Assembly (NCBI GenBank): GCA_963675565.2
Contig: CAXXYD010000004.1
Span: forward strand, 1,612,001-1,676,000
Direction of reading: 5' to 3'
Length of the DNA: 64,000 bases
Source of the DNA: JARRKU01 sp963675565
Lineage (GTDB): Bacteria > Desulfobacterota > Desulfobacteria > Desulfobacterales > Desulfosarcinaceae
The notes beneath the pieces were generated by a model that saw only the letters and a list, made by a program, of their open reading frames with translations, ran no database searches and was not told the origin of the DNA. This document shows positions 10,600 to 17,828 of the stretch, one piece after another. Each line of letters starts with the position of its first letter. The first letter of the stretch is position 1. The position numbers and the translations under genes are program-made.

Positions 10600-10666
10600 T
10601 TTGGGGACGTATATCAGGTTATAAGTTAATCTCGGATTAACTTATAACCTGATATACGTCCCCAAA
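10600..10666. repeat. Perfect 32-bp inverted repeat with a 3-base loop
   Basis: The left arm (10600-10631, starting TTTGGGGACGTATATC) and right arm (10635-10666, ending GATATACGTCCCCAAA) are exactly complementary over 32 bases, with TCG between them. A second, outer pair TGAACC (10584-10589) and GGTTCA (10669-10674) flanks it. It lies between convergent genes. It may act as a two-way terminator or be a MITE-like element. Confidence 0.85.
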
Positions 10667-10705
10667 AGGGTTCAGCAGCCAGAGCTTAATTGAAGATCGG
10701 GGGGG

Positions 10706-11383
10706 CTATTCGCCGGCCACCTCTTTGCCACAGTGTTTGCATACTTTCGCACGCTTTTTGATAATTTCAGCACAGAAGGGACACTCCCGCGTAAAATGGC
10801 GTGAATGAATCTTTCCAATGGCCGTTTCAATGGTATTTTGCAGAATTTCGTTTCCGGCTCGCATGCAGCGCAAAGGATCAATGGCCTCGACGGGGCCAAT
10901 GTCCCCTATCATTTCTGCCGCTTTAATACGTACCCGGGCCGGCTCGCAAGGATCGGCAAGCAACTGCATAACAGTGGCGCCGTCTTTATTCACATAACAA
11001 TCGGCCAGAATGGAGAAGCCTTTTTTGATGTTGGCGTTTAAAGCCTCCTGTTCGGCCATGACCTGGTCGTCAATGATCTGGCCCGTGCCGCCCACGGGGC
11101 TGAATACAGGCATGCACTCAAACTGATCGGTTCCCGGGTAGTTGAAACACCGCATCGAGGCTCTCTGGGCATAGTTTTCTTCGAGTTCCTCCCATCCTTT
11201 CACATACAATGGGCACTCATCATTGAAACACAGGAAAAGGAAAGGAGACCCCCAGCCCAAACCATCAGAAAAGGTAACCGGCGGCACCTCCCACAGAGCC
11301 ATCTCTTTGTTGCAGTGAGGGCAACGGGGCTTTTCCATCTCAAGAACGCGTTCCAGGTATTGCTGTTTTGTTTCTATGACCAT
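10706..11383 (-). CDS. Zinc-ribbon protein with HEAT-like middle
   Basis: A 225-aa soluble protein of unknown function. An N-terminal zinc pair (RCPHC near 20-24, completed by cysteines near 52-57) and a C-terminal zinc ribbon (ECPFCAEIIKKRAKVCKHCG, last 25 residues) are plain. Between them, residues about 120-195 hold alpha-helical, HEAT-repeat-like sequence (VMQLLADPCEPARVRIKAAEMIGDIG). GGAGTGG stands before the ATG at 11383. I recognise the architecture but not a named family. Confidence 0.65.
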   Translation of the reverse strand: MVIETKQQYLERVLEMEKPRCPHCNKEMALWEVPPVTFSDGLGWGSPFLFLCFNDECPLYVKGWEELEENYAQRASMRCFNYPGTDQFECMPVFSPVGGTGQIIDDQVMAEQEALNANIKKGFSILADCYVNKDGATVMQLLADPCEPARVRIKAAEMIGDIGPVEAIDPLRCMRAGNEILQNTIETAIGKIHSRHFTRECPFCAEIIKKRAKVCKHCGKEVAGE

Positions 11384-11597
11384 TGTGTTACCACTCCATT
11401 TATGAGTTCGATCGCGCGCACGATTTTACAACAAAGTCAAATTTAAGGATAGATGCGAAATTGTCAACACGGCGGAATCATACTATAGAAAGAGGGAATC
11501 AAGCCGGTACAATGATTATGGCTGTAACCCCTGACCCTCTTTTGGTTCATTAGGACAGGGAAAATCTTTATACTTAACATTACAAAGGGAAAAGAAA

Positions 11598-11801
11598 ATG
11601 AATATCGACCGAATTGTATTGGCATTTGCCGGTGGCATGATTCTCGTCAGCTTACTGCTGTCCGTTGTACATAGTTCATATTGGCTCCTTTTTACCACCT
11701 TTGTGGGGCTGAATCTGTTACAGGCGGCTTTTACCGGGTTCTGCCCCCTGGCAACCGTCCTTAAAAAGATCGGCATCAAACCCGGCATGGCGTTCAAATA
11801 G
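11598..11801 (+). CDS. Small inner-membrane protein, DUF2892/YgaP-like
   Basis: A 67-aa protein with two hydrophobic helices (residues about 7-27 and 29-48) and the ending FCPLATVLKKIGIKPG, typical of the DUF2892 (YgaP transmembrane-like) family. Some relatives are fused to rhodanese domains, but none is seen here. A purine-rich stretch (GGGAAAAGAAA) precedes the ATG. The recX start is only 7 bases downstream. Confidence 0.8.
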   Translation: MNIDRIVLAFAGGMILVSLLLSVVHSSYWLLFTTFVGLNLLQAAFTGFCPLATVLKKIGIKPGMAFK

Positions 11802-11808
11802 CACCGCA

Positions 11809-12309
11809 ATGGGGATCAAACCGAGGAGAAGCTGCTACCAGACAGCGCTCACCCTTCTTGCAAGGCGTGACCACAGCTGCGGGGAACTCGTGCGCAAGCT
11901 TGAACAGAAAAACTATCCGGAGGATGAAATTCAGGCGGCCATCAAAGCGTGTCAGCGACTGGGCTACATTGATGACCGGCGGTATGCAGATATCTACAGC
12001 CGGCAGCTTCAACGCAACGGGTACGGCCGCCGACGCATTCGCCAGATGTTGAAATCCAAATATGTACCGGAGCCAATTATTGATGCCGCCGTTGAGAACC
12101 GTTGCACCGATGCGATGGAGGAAAGCCGGTGCCGGCAACTGCTGCACAAAAAAACACGGGCGATGAGTGGAGACCGGCAGCGCTTTAATGATAAAGCCAA
12201 GTTGTATCGTTATCTTCTGTCAAGAGGGTTTTCACCTGCCGTGATTCAGGCAGTGATCGATGAGGTGGAATCGAACGGTGGCAGTGAATGGGCGCCAATT
12301 GAGACCTGA
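11809..12309 (+). CDS. recX: Regulatory protein RecX
   Basis: Small helical modulator of RecA filaments. The 166-aa sequence shows the three-helix repeats of the family: ALTLLARRDHSCGELVRKL, IKACQRLGYIDDRRYADIYSR, then GYGRRRIRQMLKSK, and a final repeat with YRYLLSRGFSPAVIQAVI. recA is not next to it in this window. It starts 7 bases after the small membrane protein. Confidence 0.9.
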   Translation: MGIKPRRSCYQTALTLLARRDHSCGELVRKLEQKNYPEDEIQAAIKACQRLGYIDDRRYADIYSRQLQRNGYGRRRIRQMLKSKYVPEPIIDAAVENRCTDAMEESRCRQLLHKKTRAMSGDRQRFNDKAKLYRYLLSRGFSPAVIQAVIDEVESNGGSEWAPIET

Positions 12310-12327
12310 CAACCCATTTGAGACCTT

Positions 12328-12615
12328 TTACGAAGTGCCCTTTTCTCCAGGAAGGGCCTCGGTCAGGGCGACCTTGATTCGCTCGCTGGCTTCCTTCGAT
12401 AGCCGGCAGGCTTCGTTTTCTTCCGCCGATATCTCAGGGTCGGAACTCCTGCAAGCCTGGCGGATCATTTTGAGCTGCTCCCCAAACTGGTTGCATGCAG
12501 GGCAAATCCATTCATGCATCTTGACCAACACCCTTTCCCAAAAAGACAGCGAACGGTCCATATTATGGGATACAAGCTTTGAATGCTCTTTACAGTTAAT
12601 CATCCAGCTCACCAT
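12328..12615 (-). CDS. Putative zinc-finger anti-sigma factor
   Basis: A 95-aa soluble protein with the zf-HC2 pattern: C8, then H34-x3-C38-x2-C41 (MHEWICPAC). Such domains bind the cognate ECF sigma factor in the cytoplasm, often responding to redox change at zinc. There is no membrane segment, as in ChrR- or RsrA-type anti-sigma factors. It follows the ECF sigma gene by 12 bases and has AGGAGA 8 bases before its ATG, so the two form an operon. Confidence 0.75.
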   Translation of the reverse strand: MVSWMINCKEHSKLVSHNMDRSLSFWERVLVKMHEWICPACNQFGEQLKMIRQACRSSDPEISAEENEACRLSKEASERIKVALTEALPGEKGTS

Positions 12616-12627
12616 GATTAGGATCTC

Positions 12628-13221
12628 CTATCGGCCCTCTTGCAGCCAGTTGGTTTCCAGGCAGCTCCTCAGCGCCATCCTGGACCGGTAGAGCATCACC
12701 CAGCTGTTGGATTCCGTTATTGAGAGCTTTTCACAAATATCGGCTGTACTCATCTCATCGAATTCCCTGAGCATAAAAACCTGCGCCAGTCGTTCCGGCA
12801 GCTTGGCCAAACATTTATAAAGCACATCCATAAACTCGTGCTGCTGATAGGCGGTTCCCGGATTGGACGTCCACTTGCCGGGCTTCACCCGCCAATGACC
12901 GGTATCGTCAAACATCTCGTCGATATTATCGGCCATTGCGTCAATATTCTCTGTGCTCCGGCGATTACGGCTGCGCCGGTAGTGATCTACAATTTTACGT
13001 TTCAGTATGGAAACCAGCCATGTTTTAGTAGATGACTTGCCCTGGAATCGCTCGAACGACTGGATGGCAGCCACCAGCGTTTCCTGCACCAAATCTTGGG
13101 CGGTTTGATGATCGGAAACCCGCGCCAGGCAATAACGATACATATAATTGCCGTAAAGATCGACCCATTCATCCGGCTGGAGAATGACTTCCCTGCTGTG
13201 TGGCGATTGCTGCCCCATCAT
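12628..13221 (-). CDS. ECF-type sigma-70 family RNA polymerase sigma factor
   Basis: An alternative sigma factor of 197 aa. Region 2 (about residues 20-85) has DLVQETLVAAIQSFERFQG and TWLVSILKRKIVDHYRR. Region 4 (about 130-185) has LPERLAQVFMLREFDEMSTADICEKL with a helix-turn-helix. AAGGG lies 7 bases before the first of two ATGs. The partner anti-sigma gene is directly downstream. The controlled genes and the signal are unknown. Confidence 0.88.
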   Translation of the reverse strand: MMGQQSPHSREVILQPDEWVDLYGNYMYRYCLARVSDHQTAQDLVQETLVAAIQSFERFQGKSSTKTWLVSILKRKIVDHYRRSRNRRSTENIDAMADNIDEMFDDTGHWRVKPGKWTSNPGTAYQQHEFMDVLYKCLAKLPERLAQVFMLREFDEMSTADICEKLSITESNSWVMLYRSRMALRSCLETNWLQEGR

Positions 13222-13484
13222 CTGGATACCCTTTCATCTTGAATACGGCGGGTTGCCCATAGGAACCATATCAAAGCACCGATTTGCTGGCAACCACAAC
13301 AACGCCATTGGGCTTGTGAATATCGTCGAAACGGCGATTAAAACCTTACAGTAAAAAAGAAAATTCAGGGCCCTTGCAGAAACCGTGGAAGGACAGGTCA
13401 ACCATTGGGCCACACAAAAGCCACTGCTCCATGGCATGAATTAAGGGAAGGCTGCTCAAGATTTTCAGCTATTCAAGGCGCCAT
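13222..13484. other. Intergenic region, no gene seen
   Basis: The gap between the sigma-factor start and the HU terminator. No coding region, tRNA or clear promoter is supported. The sigma-factor promoter must lie here but could not be picked out with confidence. Confidence 0.4.
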
Positions 13485-13520
13485 ATAAAAAGGCAGCTTG
13501 ATGGCGATATCAAGCTGCCT
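13485..13520 (-). terminator. Intrinsic terminator of the HU gene
   Basis: An 11-bp perfect stem (GGCAGCTTGAT, 13492-13502, with ATCAAGCTGCC, 13509-13519) and a 6-base loop. Read on the minus strand it is followed by TTTTTA. It is 27 bases after the HU stop. The other side also carries TTTT, so it could work both ways. Confidence 0.85.
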
Positions 13521-13546
13521 TTTACAAAATCGATAAAAGGTGAAAC

Positions 13547-13819
13547 CTAGATGGCGTCTTTGAGTTTTTTGCCCGGTTTGAACTTCACAACGTTGGTCGC
13601 CTTGATTTTGATCACTTCACCCGTTTGCGGATTTCTGCCTTTGCGGGCTTTGCGGCGCGTTTTCTGGAAGGTGCCGAATCCTACCAGCGTCACTTTGCCG
13701 TCTTTCTTCTTCAATGCCTTGGTAACGCTCGCGACAAAGGATTCGAGGCAGGTCTGGGCAGCGGCCTTGGTGATGCCGGCATCTTTGGCCATTTTCTCAA
13801 CGATTTCCGCTTTGGTCAT
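13547..13819 (-). CDS. HU-family DNA-binding protein
   Basis: A nucleoid-associated histone-like protein that binds and bends DNA as a dimer. The 90-aa sequence starts MTKAEIVEKMAKDAGITKAAA and has the conserved VTLVGFGTFQ and RKARKGRNPQTGE arm region. The ATG at 13819 is chosen because AGGAGG sits 7 bases upstream. A good promoter and a strong terminator bracket it, so it is a single-gene unit. Confidence 0.95.
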   Translation of the reverse strand: MTKAEIVEKMAKDAGITKAAAQTCLESFVASVTKALKKKDGKVTLVGFGTFQKTRRKARKGRNPQTGEVIKIKATNVVKFKPGKKLKDAI

Positions 13820-13873
13820 CTGAATTCCTCCTTTAATTAATGAAAAGGGTCCGCCAACACTCATTCTATGAGG

Positions 13874-13902
13874 CATTTACAGTCTCTCTTATGCTTTGTC
13901 AA
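13874..13902 (-). promoter_or_regulatory. Promoter of the HU gene
   Basis: On the minus strand: TTGACA (13902-13897), a 17-base spacer, and TAAATG (13879-13874). The -35 is perfect and the -10 is weak. It lies about 55 bases before the HU start codon. Confidence 0.55.
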
Positions 13903-13944
13903 TATATAAATACTTACCAGCCGTGCTTTTTTGTGAAAAGAAAT

Positions 13945-14037
13945 TCAGGAACCCGCCAGCGCCAATGCATTGCCCATACCCATGCCACCAATTCCCGTAC
14001 ACATAGGGGGTTTCATGGTCCATTCATCATATGCAAT
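13945..14037 (-). pseudogene. Possible remnant of a thiolase C-terminus
   Basis: Read on the minus strand, about 30 codons ending in a stop give MCTGIGGMGMGNALALAG, which resembles the glycine-rich MCxGxGxG end of thiolases. No rest of such a gene is present in the 400-base gap around it. This is a weak resemblance judged by eye and could be chance. Nothing else is seen between 13903 and 14226. Confidence 0.25.
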
Positions 14038-14226
14038 TCAGGCGCCGCGGTTACCGCCGGATTTTTTTAGATAAAACAACCCGCTGTAATAACAAAACAA
14101 TATCACCACAGCCAACTTACGGCAGCCTGATGACACACCCGCCGCCGAAATGCTTCTGAGAGCGGCAACTATCGGCAGTGTTCAAAACTGGCCGACGATC
14201 AGCACCAATGATATTGCTTTCCGGCA

Positions 14227-15762
14227 TCATTCCATAAACTGGCGGTTATCATGACCGCGATATTGAATTGCCTCGGCAAGATGGTCACGATGGATGTCCT
14301 CGGCCTGTGCCAAATCAGCAATGGTTCTGGCAATTTTGAGGATACGGAAGTAGGCCCTTGCCGACATTCCAAATCGGTCTGCGGCATTTTCCAGAAGGCT
14401 TGCCCCTTTGGAGTTTAACCGGCAATAGGTCCTCACATGCCGACTGTTCATCTGGGCATTGCAGTATATCATCGATTGCACCAGCCGGCAGGATTGTCTT
14501 TGGCGCGCAGCAATCACCCGTTCACAAATATCACGCGACGATTCGGAGACAGCCGGAAGCGATAAGTCGCGATAGGAAACTGCGGGCACCTCGACATGAA
14601 TATCGATGCGGTCCATCAGCGGGCCGGATATTTTGGACTGGTAGCGGCAAATCTGCCCCAGGGAACAGTGGCAATCATGGTGAACATCCGTAGCATAACC
14701 GCACGGACACGGGTTCATGGCAGCCACCAGGATAAAGCTTGCCGGAAAAGTTACACTCAATGCCGCCCGGGAAATAGTCACCTTGCGATCCTCCAATGGC
14801 TGACGAAGCACTTCCAGTACATTGCGCCGGTATTCCGGAAGCTCGTCCAGAAACAGCACGCCATGGTGGGCAAGGCTGACCTCGCCGGGCCGTGGCAGTG
14901 ATCCGCCGCCGATAAGACCGGCCTCCGAAATGGTGTGGTGGGGAGCACGAAACGGCCGGTGAGAAACCAGTGACTGGTCCGGATCGAGTATCCCGGCAAC
15001 ACTGTGTATCCTGGTTGTCTCTATCGCCTCTTCGAAGCACAGAGGCGGCAATATCCCCGGCATGCTTCTGGCCAGCATGGTTTTGCCGGCCCCGGGCGGA
15101 CCGACCATGAGCAGGTTGTGCCCTCCTGCAGCGGCGATTTCCATGGCGCGCTTGACGTGCTCCTGCCCCCTGATCTCGGAAAAATCATCGTGATAAAAGC
15201 AAGGGCTATCCAGCACGCCTGCTGCGTCGATCTCAACTGCCGTTATGGATGCATCATCGTCGATGAAGGCGGCGGCCTGACACAAATTAGCGACGCCGTA
15301 AACGTCGATCCCTTTCACCACTGCTGCTTCCATGCGATTGTCGTGTGGAACGATGATCCCCTTGTATCCGGCATCCCTGGCTGCGATGGCCATGGATAAT
15401 GATCCGAAAACGGGCTTGACCCGGCCATCCAGGCTCAACTCTCCTAAAAACAGATATTCACACAGCGATGTCTGGGGAAGTATTCCCGTGGCGCCGAGGA
15501 TGCCCATGGCGATCGGCAGGTCCAATCCGGTCCCCGCTTTTCTGATGTGCGCCGGGGCCAGGTTGACCGTTATACGGTCATTGGGAAATGCATAGCCTGA
15601 ATTCTTTACGGCCGATTTTACACGCTCCTTGCTCTCCCTGACCGCAATCTCGGGCAAGCCAACGGTGGTAAAACTGGGAAGCCCGGGAACGATATCCACC
15701 TCCACCTCCACCAGACACGCCTCGATGCCGATGACGGCACTGCTTAACACCTTTGCCAGCAA
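14227..15762 (-). CDS. YifB/ComM-family Mg-chelatase-like AAA+ ATPase
   Basis: An AAA+ ATPase of the YifB/ComM family; ComM is a branch-migration helicase in natural transformation. Visible are the N-terminal ChlI-like domain (LAKVLSSAVIGIEACLVEVE, GLPSFTTVGLP), Walker A GPPGAGKT (about 218-225), Walker B GVLFLDELPE, and the zinc-like MNPCPCGY segment. I choose TTG at 15762 because AGGAGG lies 6 bases before it and the family starts with MLAKVLSSAV. An ATG 30 bases further out has no ribosome site. The 511-aa length is typical. Confidence 0.93.
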   Translation of the reverse strand: MLAKVLSSAVIGIEACLVEVEVDIVPGLPSFTTVGLPEIAVRESKERVKSAVKNSGYAFPNDRITVNLAPAHIRKAGTGLDLPIAMGILGATGILPQTSLCEYLFLGELSLDGRVKPVFGSLSMAIAARDAGYKGIIVPHDNRMEAAVVKGIDVYGVANLCQAAAFIDDDASITAVEIDAAGVLDSPCFYHDDFSEIRGQEHVKRAMEIAAAGGHNLLMVGPPGAGKTMLARSMPGILPPLCFEEAIETTRIHSVAGILDPDQSLVSHRPFRAPHHTISEAGLIGGGSLPRPGEVSLAHHGVLFLDELPEYRRNVLEVLRQPLEDRKVTISRAALSVTFPASFILVAAMNPCPCGYATDVHHDCHCSLGQICRYQSKISGPLMDRIDIHVEVPAVSYRDLSLPAVSESSRDICERVIAARQRQSCRLVQSMIYCNAQMNSRHVRTYCRLNSKGASLLENAADRFGMSARAYFRILKIARTIADLAQAEDIHRDHLAEAIQYRGHDNRQFME

Positions 15763-15920
15763 TGCGCTCCTCCTCCCTTGGACCCCATTCAATCGGAGTT
15801 CGATTTGAGTCGTTGGCCGAAATTCTCACCCGAACCGCTCGGCGGCTCGGGTCCACATTGCCCACGGCAACGGCCAAGTTACACAATTTTGTTGTCAAAA
15901 AGACGCATCTCGGATAAGAA

Positions 15921-15938
15921 GTGTGTCAAATTACACAC
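15921..15938. promoter_or_regulatory. Candidate operator: inverted repeat before lpxC
   Basis: GTGTGT-CAAATT-ACACAC is an inverted repeat lying just after a weak promoter-like pair (TTGTCA at 15892, TAAGAA at 15915, spacer 17). A related TTACACAATTTT occurs at 15879. The placement near a start site suggests repressor binding, but the signal is short. The rest of the 400-base gap to lpxC shows no gene. Confidence 0.3.
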
Positions 15939-16163
15939 ATTTTGATGGGCAGTACCCCTAACAACAGATAGGGTTTTACAAATTTTATTATAAAATTAAG
16001 GCCTTAAAAGAAATACGCCCTCTGGTACACTATGGGCACGGCCTTTGCTGGTACGTTGATGGCGCTTGTCTTTCCGGTGGGTGGAAACAACGCGATCTAA
16101 GCTGAACCTGAATTGGTGAATACATAGCAGCAAAAATAACAGGCCACAAGGAAATATACCCGA

Positions 16164-17075
16164 ATGGATATTGAATATAACCAGAAAACCATAGCCAAAG
16201 AAACCACGTGCTCCGGAATCGGGGTCCACTCAGGCCAAACGGTTTGCCTGACTGTCAAGCCGGCGCCGGTTAACCACGGCATACAATTTGTTCGCACGGA
16301 TCTTCCCGACAAGCCACGAATTCAGGCCAGATTCAACAAAGTGGTGGACACCAGCCTGGCAACAGTGATCGGTAACGAGGGATTCATTATCTCGACCATA
16401 GAGCACCTGATGGCGGCTTTAGCCGGCCTTTCCATTGATAACGTCCTGATTGAGGTCAATTCCTATGAAATGCCGATCATGGACGGCAGTGCCGGACCCT
16501 TTATCGCTATGCTCAAATCAGCGGGCGTGCAGATACAGAATGCGCTGCGTTGTTATTTTGTCATTCGAAAACCCATCGAATTGTCACAGGACGACAAATT
16601 TGTCGGCATCTACCCTGCACCCCACTTCCGTATCACCTGCAGTATTGACTTTAAACACCCCCTCATTGGCAGCCAGGAATGCAGTGTCGTTATTTCAGGT
16701 GACAACTTTGAAAAACGAATCGCTGATGCGCGAACGTTTGGATTTCTCCAGGAACAGGAATATATGAAACGTTACGGGTTGGGCCAGGGGGCATCCTTGA
16801 ACAATGTGGTGGTAATTGGCCCGGATGGCATACTGAACGAGGGCGGACTCAGATACCCGGATGAATTCGTGCGTCATAAACTACTGGATTGCATCGGCGA
16901 TTTTTCCCTTTTAGGCCTTCCTATCCTTGGCCATATTGTTGCCAAACGCTCGGGACATGCATTTCATCATGCCTTTGTTAAAAAGTTTTTCCTTGAAAAG
17001 GATGCCTGGCTGACAAAATCCTTCGATATGGCCGGTGATTCGGCGAGTTTGCCGGGGAAACAGCTTGCCAATTGA
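16164..17075 (+). CDS. lpxC: UDP-3-O-acyl-N-acetylglucosamine deacetylase
   Basis: Zinc enzyme for the committed step of lipid A synthesis in the cytoplasm. The 303-aa protein shows GIGVHSGQ near the start, the zinc/catalytic segment STIEHLMAALAG (about 75-86), MDGSAGPF, KLLDCIGDFSLLG with the second zinc site, and the catalytic His in SGHAFHHAF. It shows that the organism makes lipopolysaccharide. AAGGA lies rather far (about 12 bases) from the ATG. The upstream gap carries a candidate operator. Confidence 0.96.
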   Translation: MDIEYNQKTIAKETTCSGIGVHSGQTVCLTVKPAPVNHGIQFVRTDLPDKPRIQARFNKVVDTSLATVIGNEGFIISTIEHLMAALAGLSIDNVLIEVNSYEMPIMDGSAGPFIAMLKSAGVQIQNALRCYFVIRKPIELSQDDKFVGIYPAPHFRITCSIDFKHPLIGSQECSVVISGDNFEKRIADARTFGFLQEQEYMKRYGLGQGASLNNVVVIGPDGILNEGGLRYPDEFVRHKLLDCIGDFSLLGLPILGHIVAKRSGHAFHHAFVKKFFLEKDAWLTKSFDMAGDSASLPGKQLAN

Positions 17076-17185
17076 CAATGGCTTGGATATGTTGATTCAT
17101 CATCACCCGTATTGAAATGGAAGCTTTTGATTCGCCGTTTCCATTATGACGTACGCCTGATTTCAACCTATAAACTGTAAACATA

Positions 17186-17755
17186 ATGAATAGAAACTGG
17201 GTGCGGGCAACCGCTTTTATTTGTGCCATTCTTTGGGGAGCGGGGTTCTACCCGGCGTATGCCCAGGATCCAAGGCTGGACAACATCATCGTCACCAACA
17301 CCCGCGATGATTTATTGCTTTACTTGACGGCCAAAGACGCCTTTCCTGAAAAAATTGTTACCGCCATTCACAGTGGGTTACCGGCAAAGTTTACCTTCTA
17401 TATCAATTTATATCGTATTCGCAATTTATGGCTGGATGAACAGATCGCTGGAATTAAAGTATTTCACAATCTGAAATACGACAATTTAAAAAAAGCATAT
17501 ATCGTCACGCGCTCATGGGAAGAAAATCGACCGCTGACCGTAAAAACCTTCGAGGAAGCCCAGAAACTGATGACTGAAGTCGACAGTTTGAGCATCGTAC
17601 CCCTTTCGCGCCTGGAAAAAGGGCTCCAGTACCAAATTCGCGCAAAAGCCGAGTTGGACAAAATGACCCTGCCTTTCTATTTGCACTATGTCTTGTTTTT
17701 TGTTTCCTTCTGGGATTTTGAAACGGACTGGTACACAATCGATTTCATCTATTAA
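17186..17755 (+). CDS. DUF4390 protein, exported
   Basis: A 189-aa protein with a signal peptide (residues 1-26, cut near AYAQ-DP), then a beta-rich DUF4390 domain (LDNIIVTNTRDDLLLYLTAKDAF, FTFYINLYRIRNLW) and a hydrophobic end (LPFYLHYVLFFVSFWDFETDWYT, about 163-185). The family's function is unknown. It commonly sits just before an NtrY-like kinase, as here, and may be a periplasmic partner of that sensor. Confidence 0.82.
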   Translation: MNRNWVRATAFICAILWGAGFYPAYAQDPRLDNIIVTNTRDDLLLYLTAKDAFPEKIVTAIHSGLPAKFTFYINLYRIRNLWLDEQIAGIKVFHNLKYDNLKKAYIVTRSWEENRPLTVKTFEEAQKLMTEVDSLSIVPLSRLEKGLQYQIRAKAELDKMTLPFYLHYVLFFVSFWDFETDWYTIDFIY

Positions 17756-17828
17756 GGAATGGGAAATTTCCTCATGCACATAAACTTTAAACCGCCGATT
17801 TGAAGGCCCTAATGCTCCTTGCAAGACC

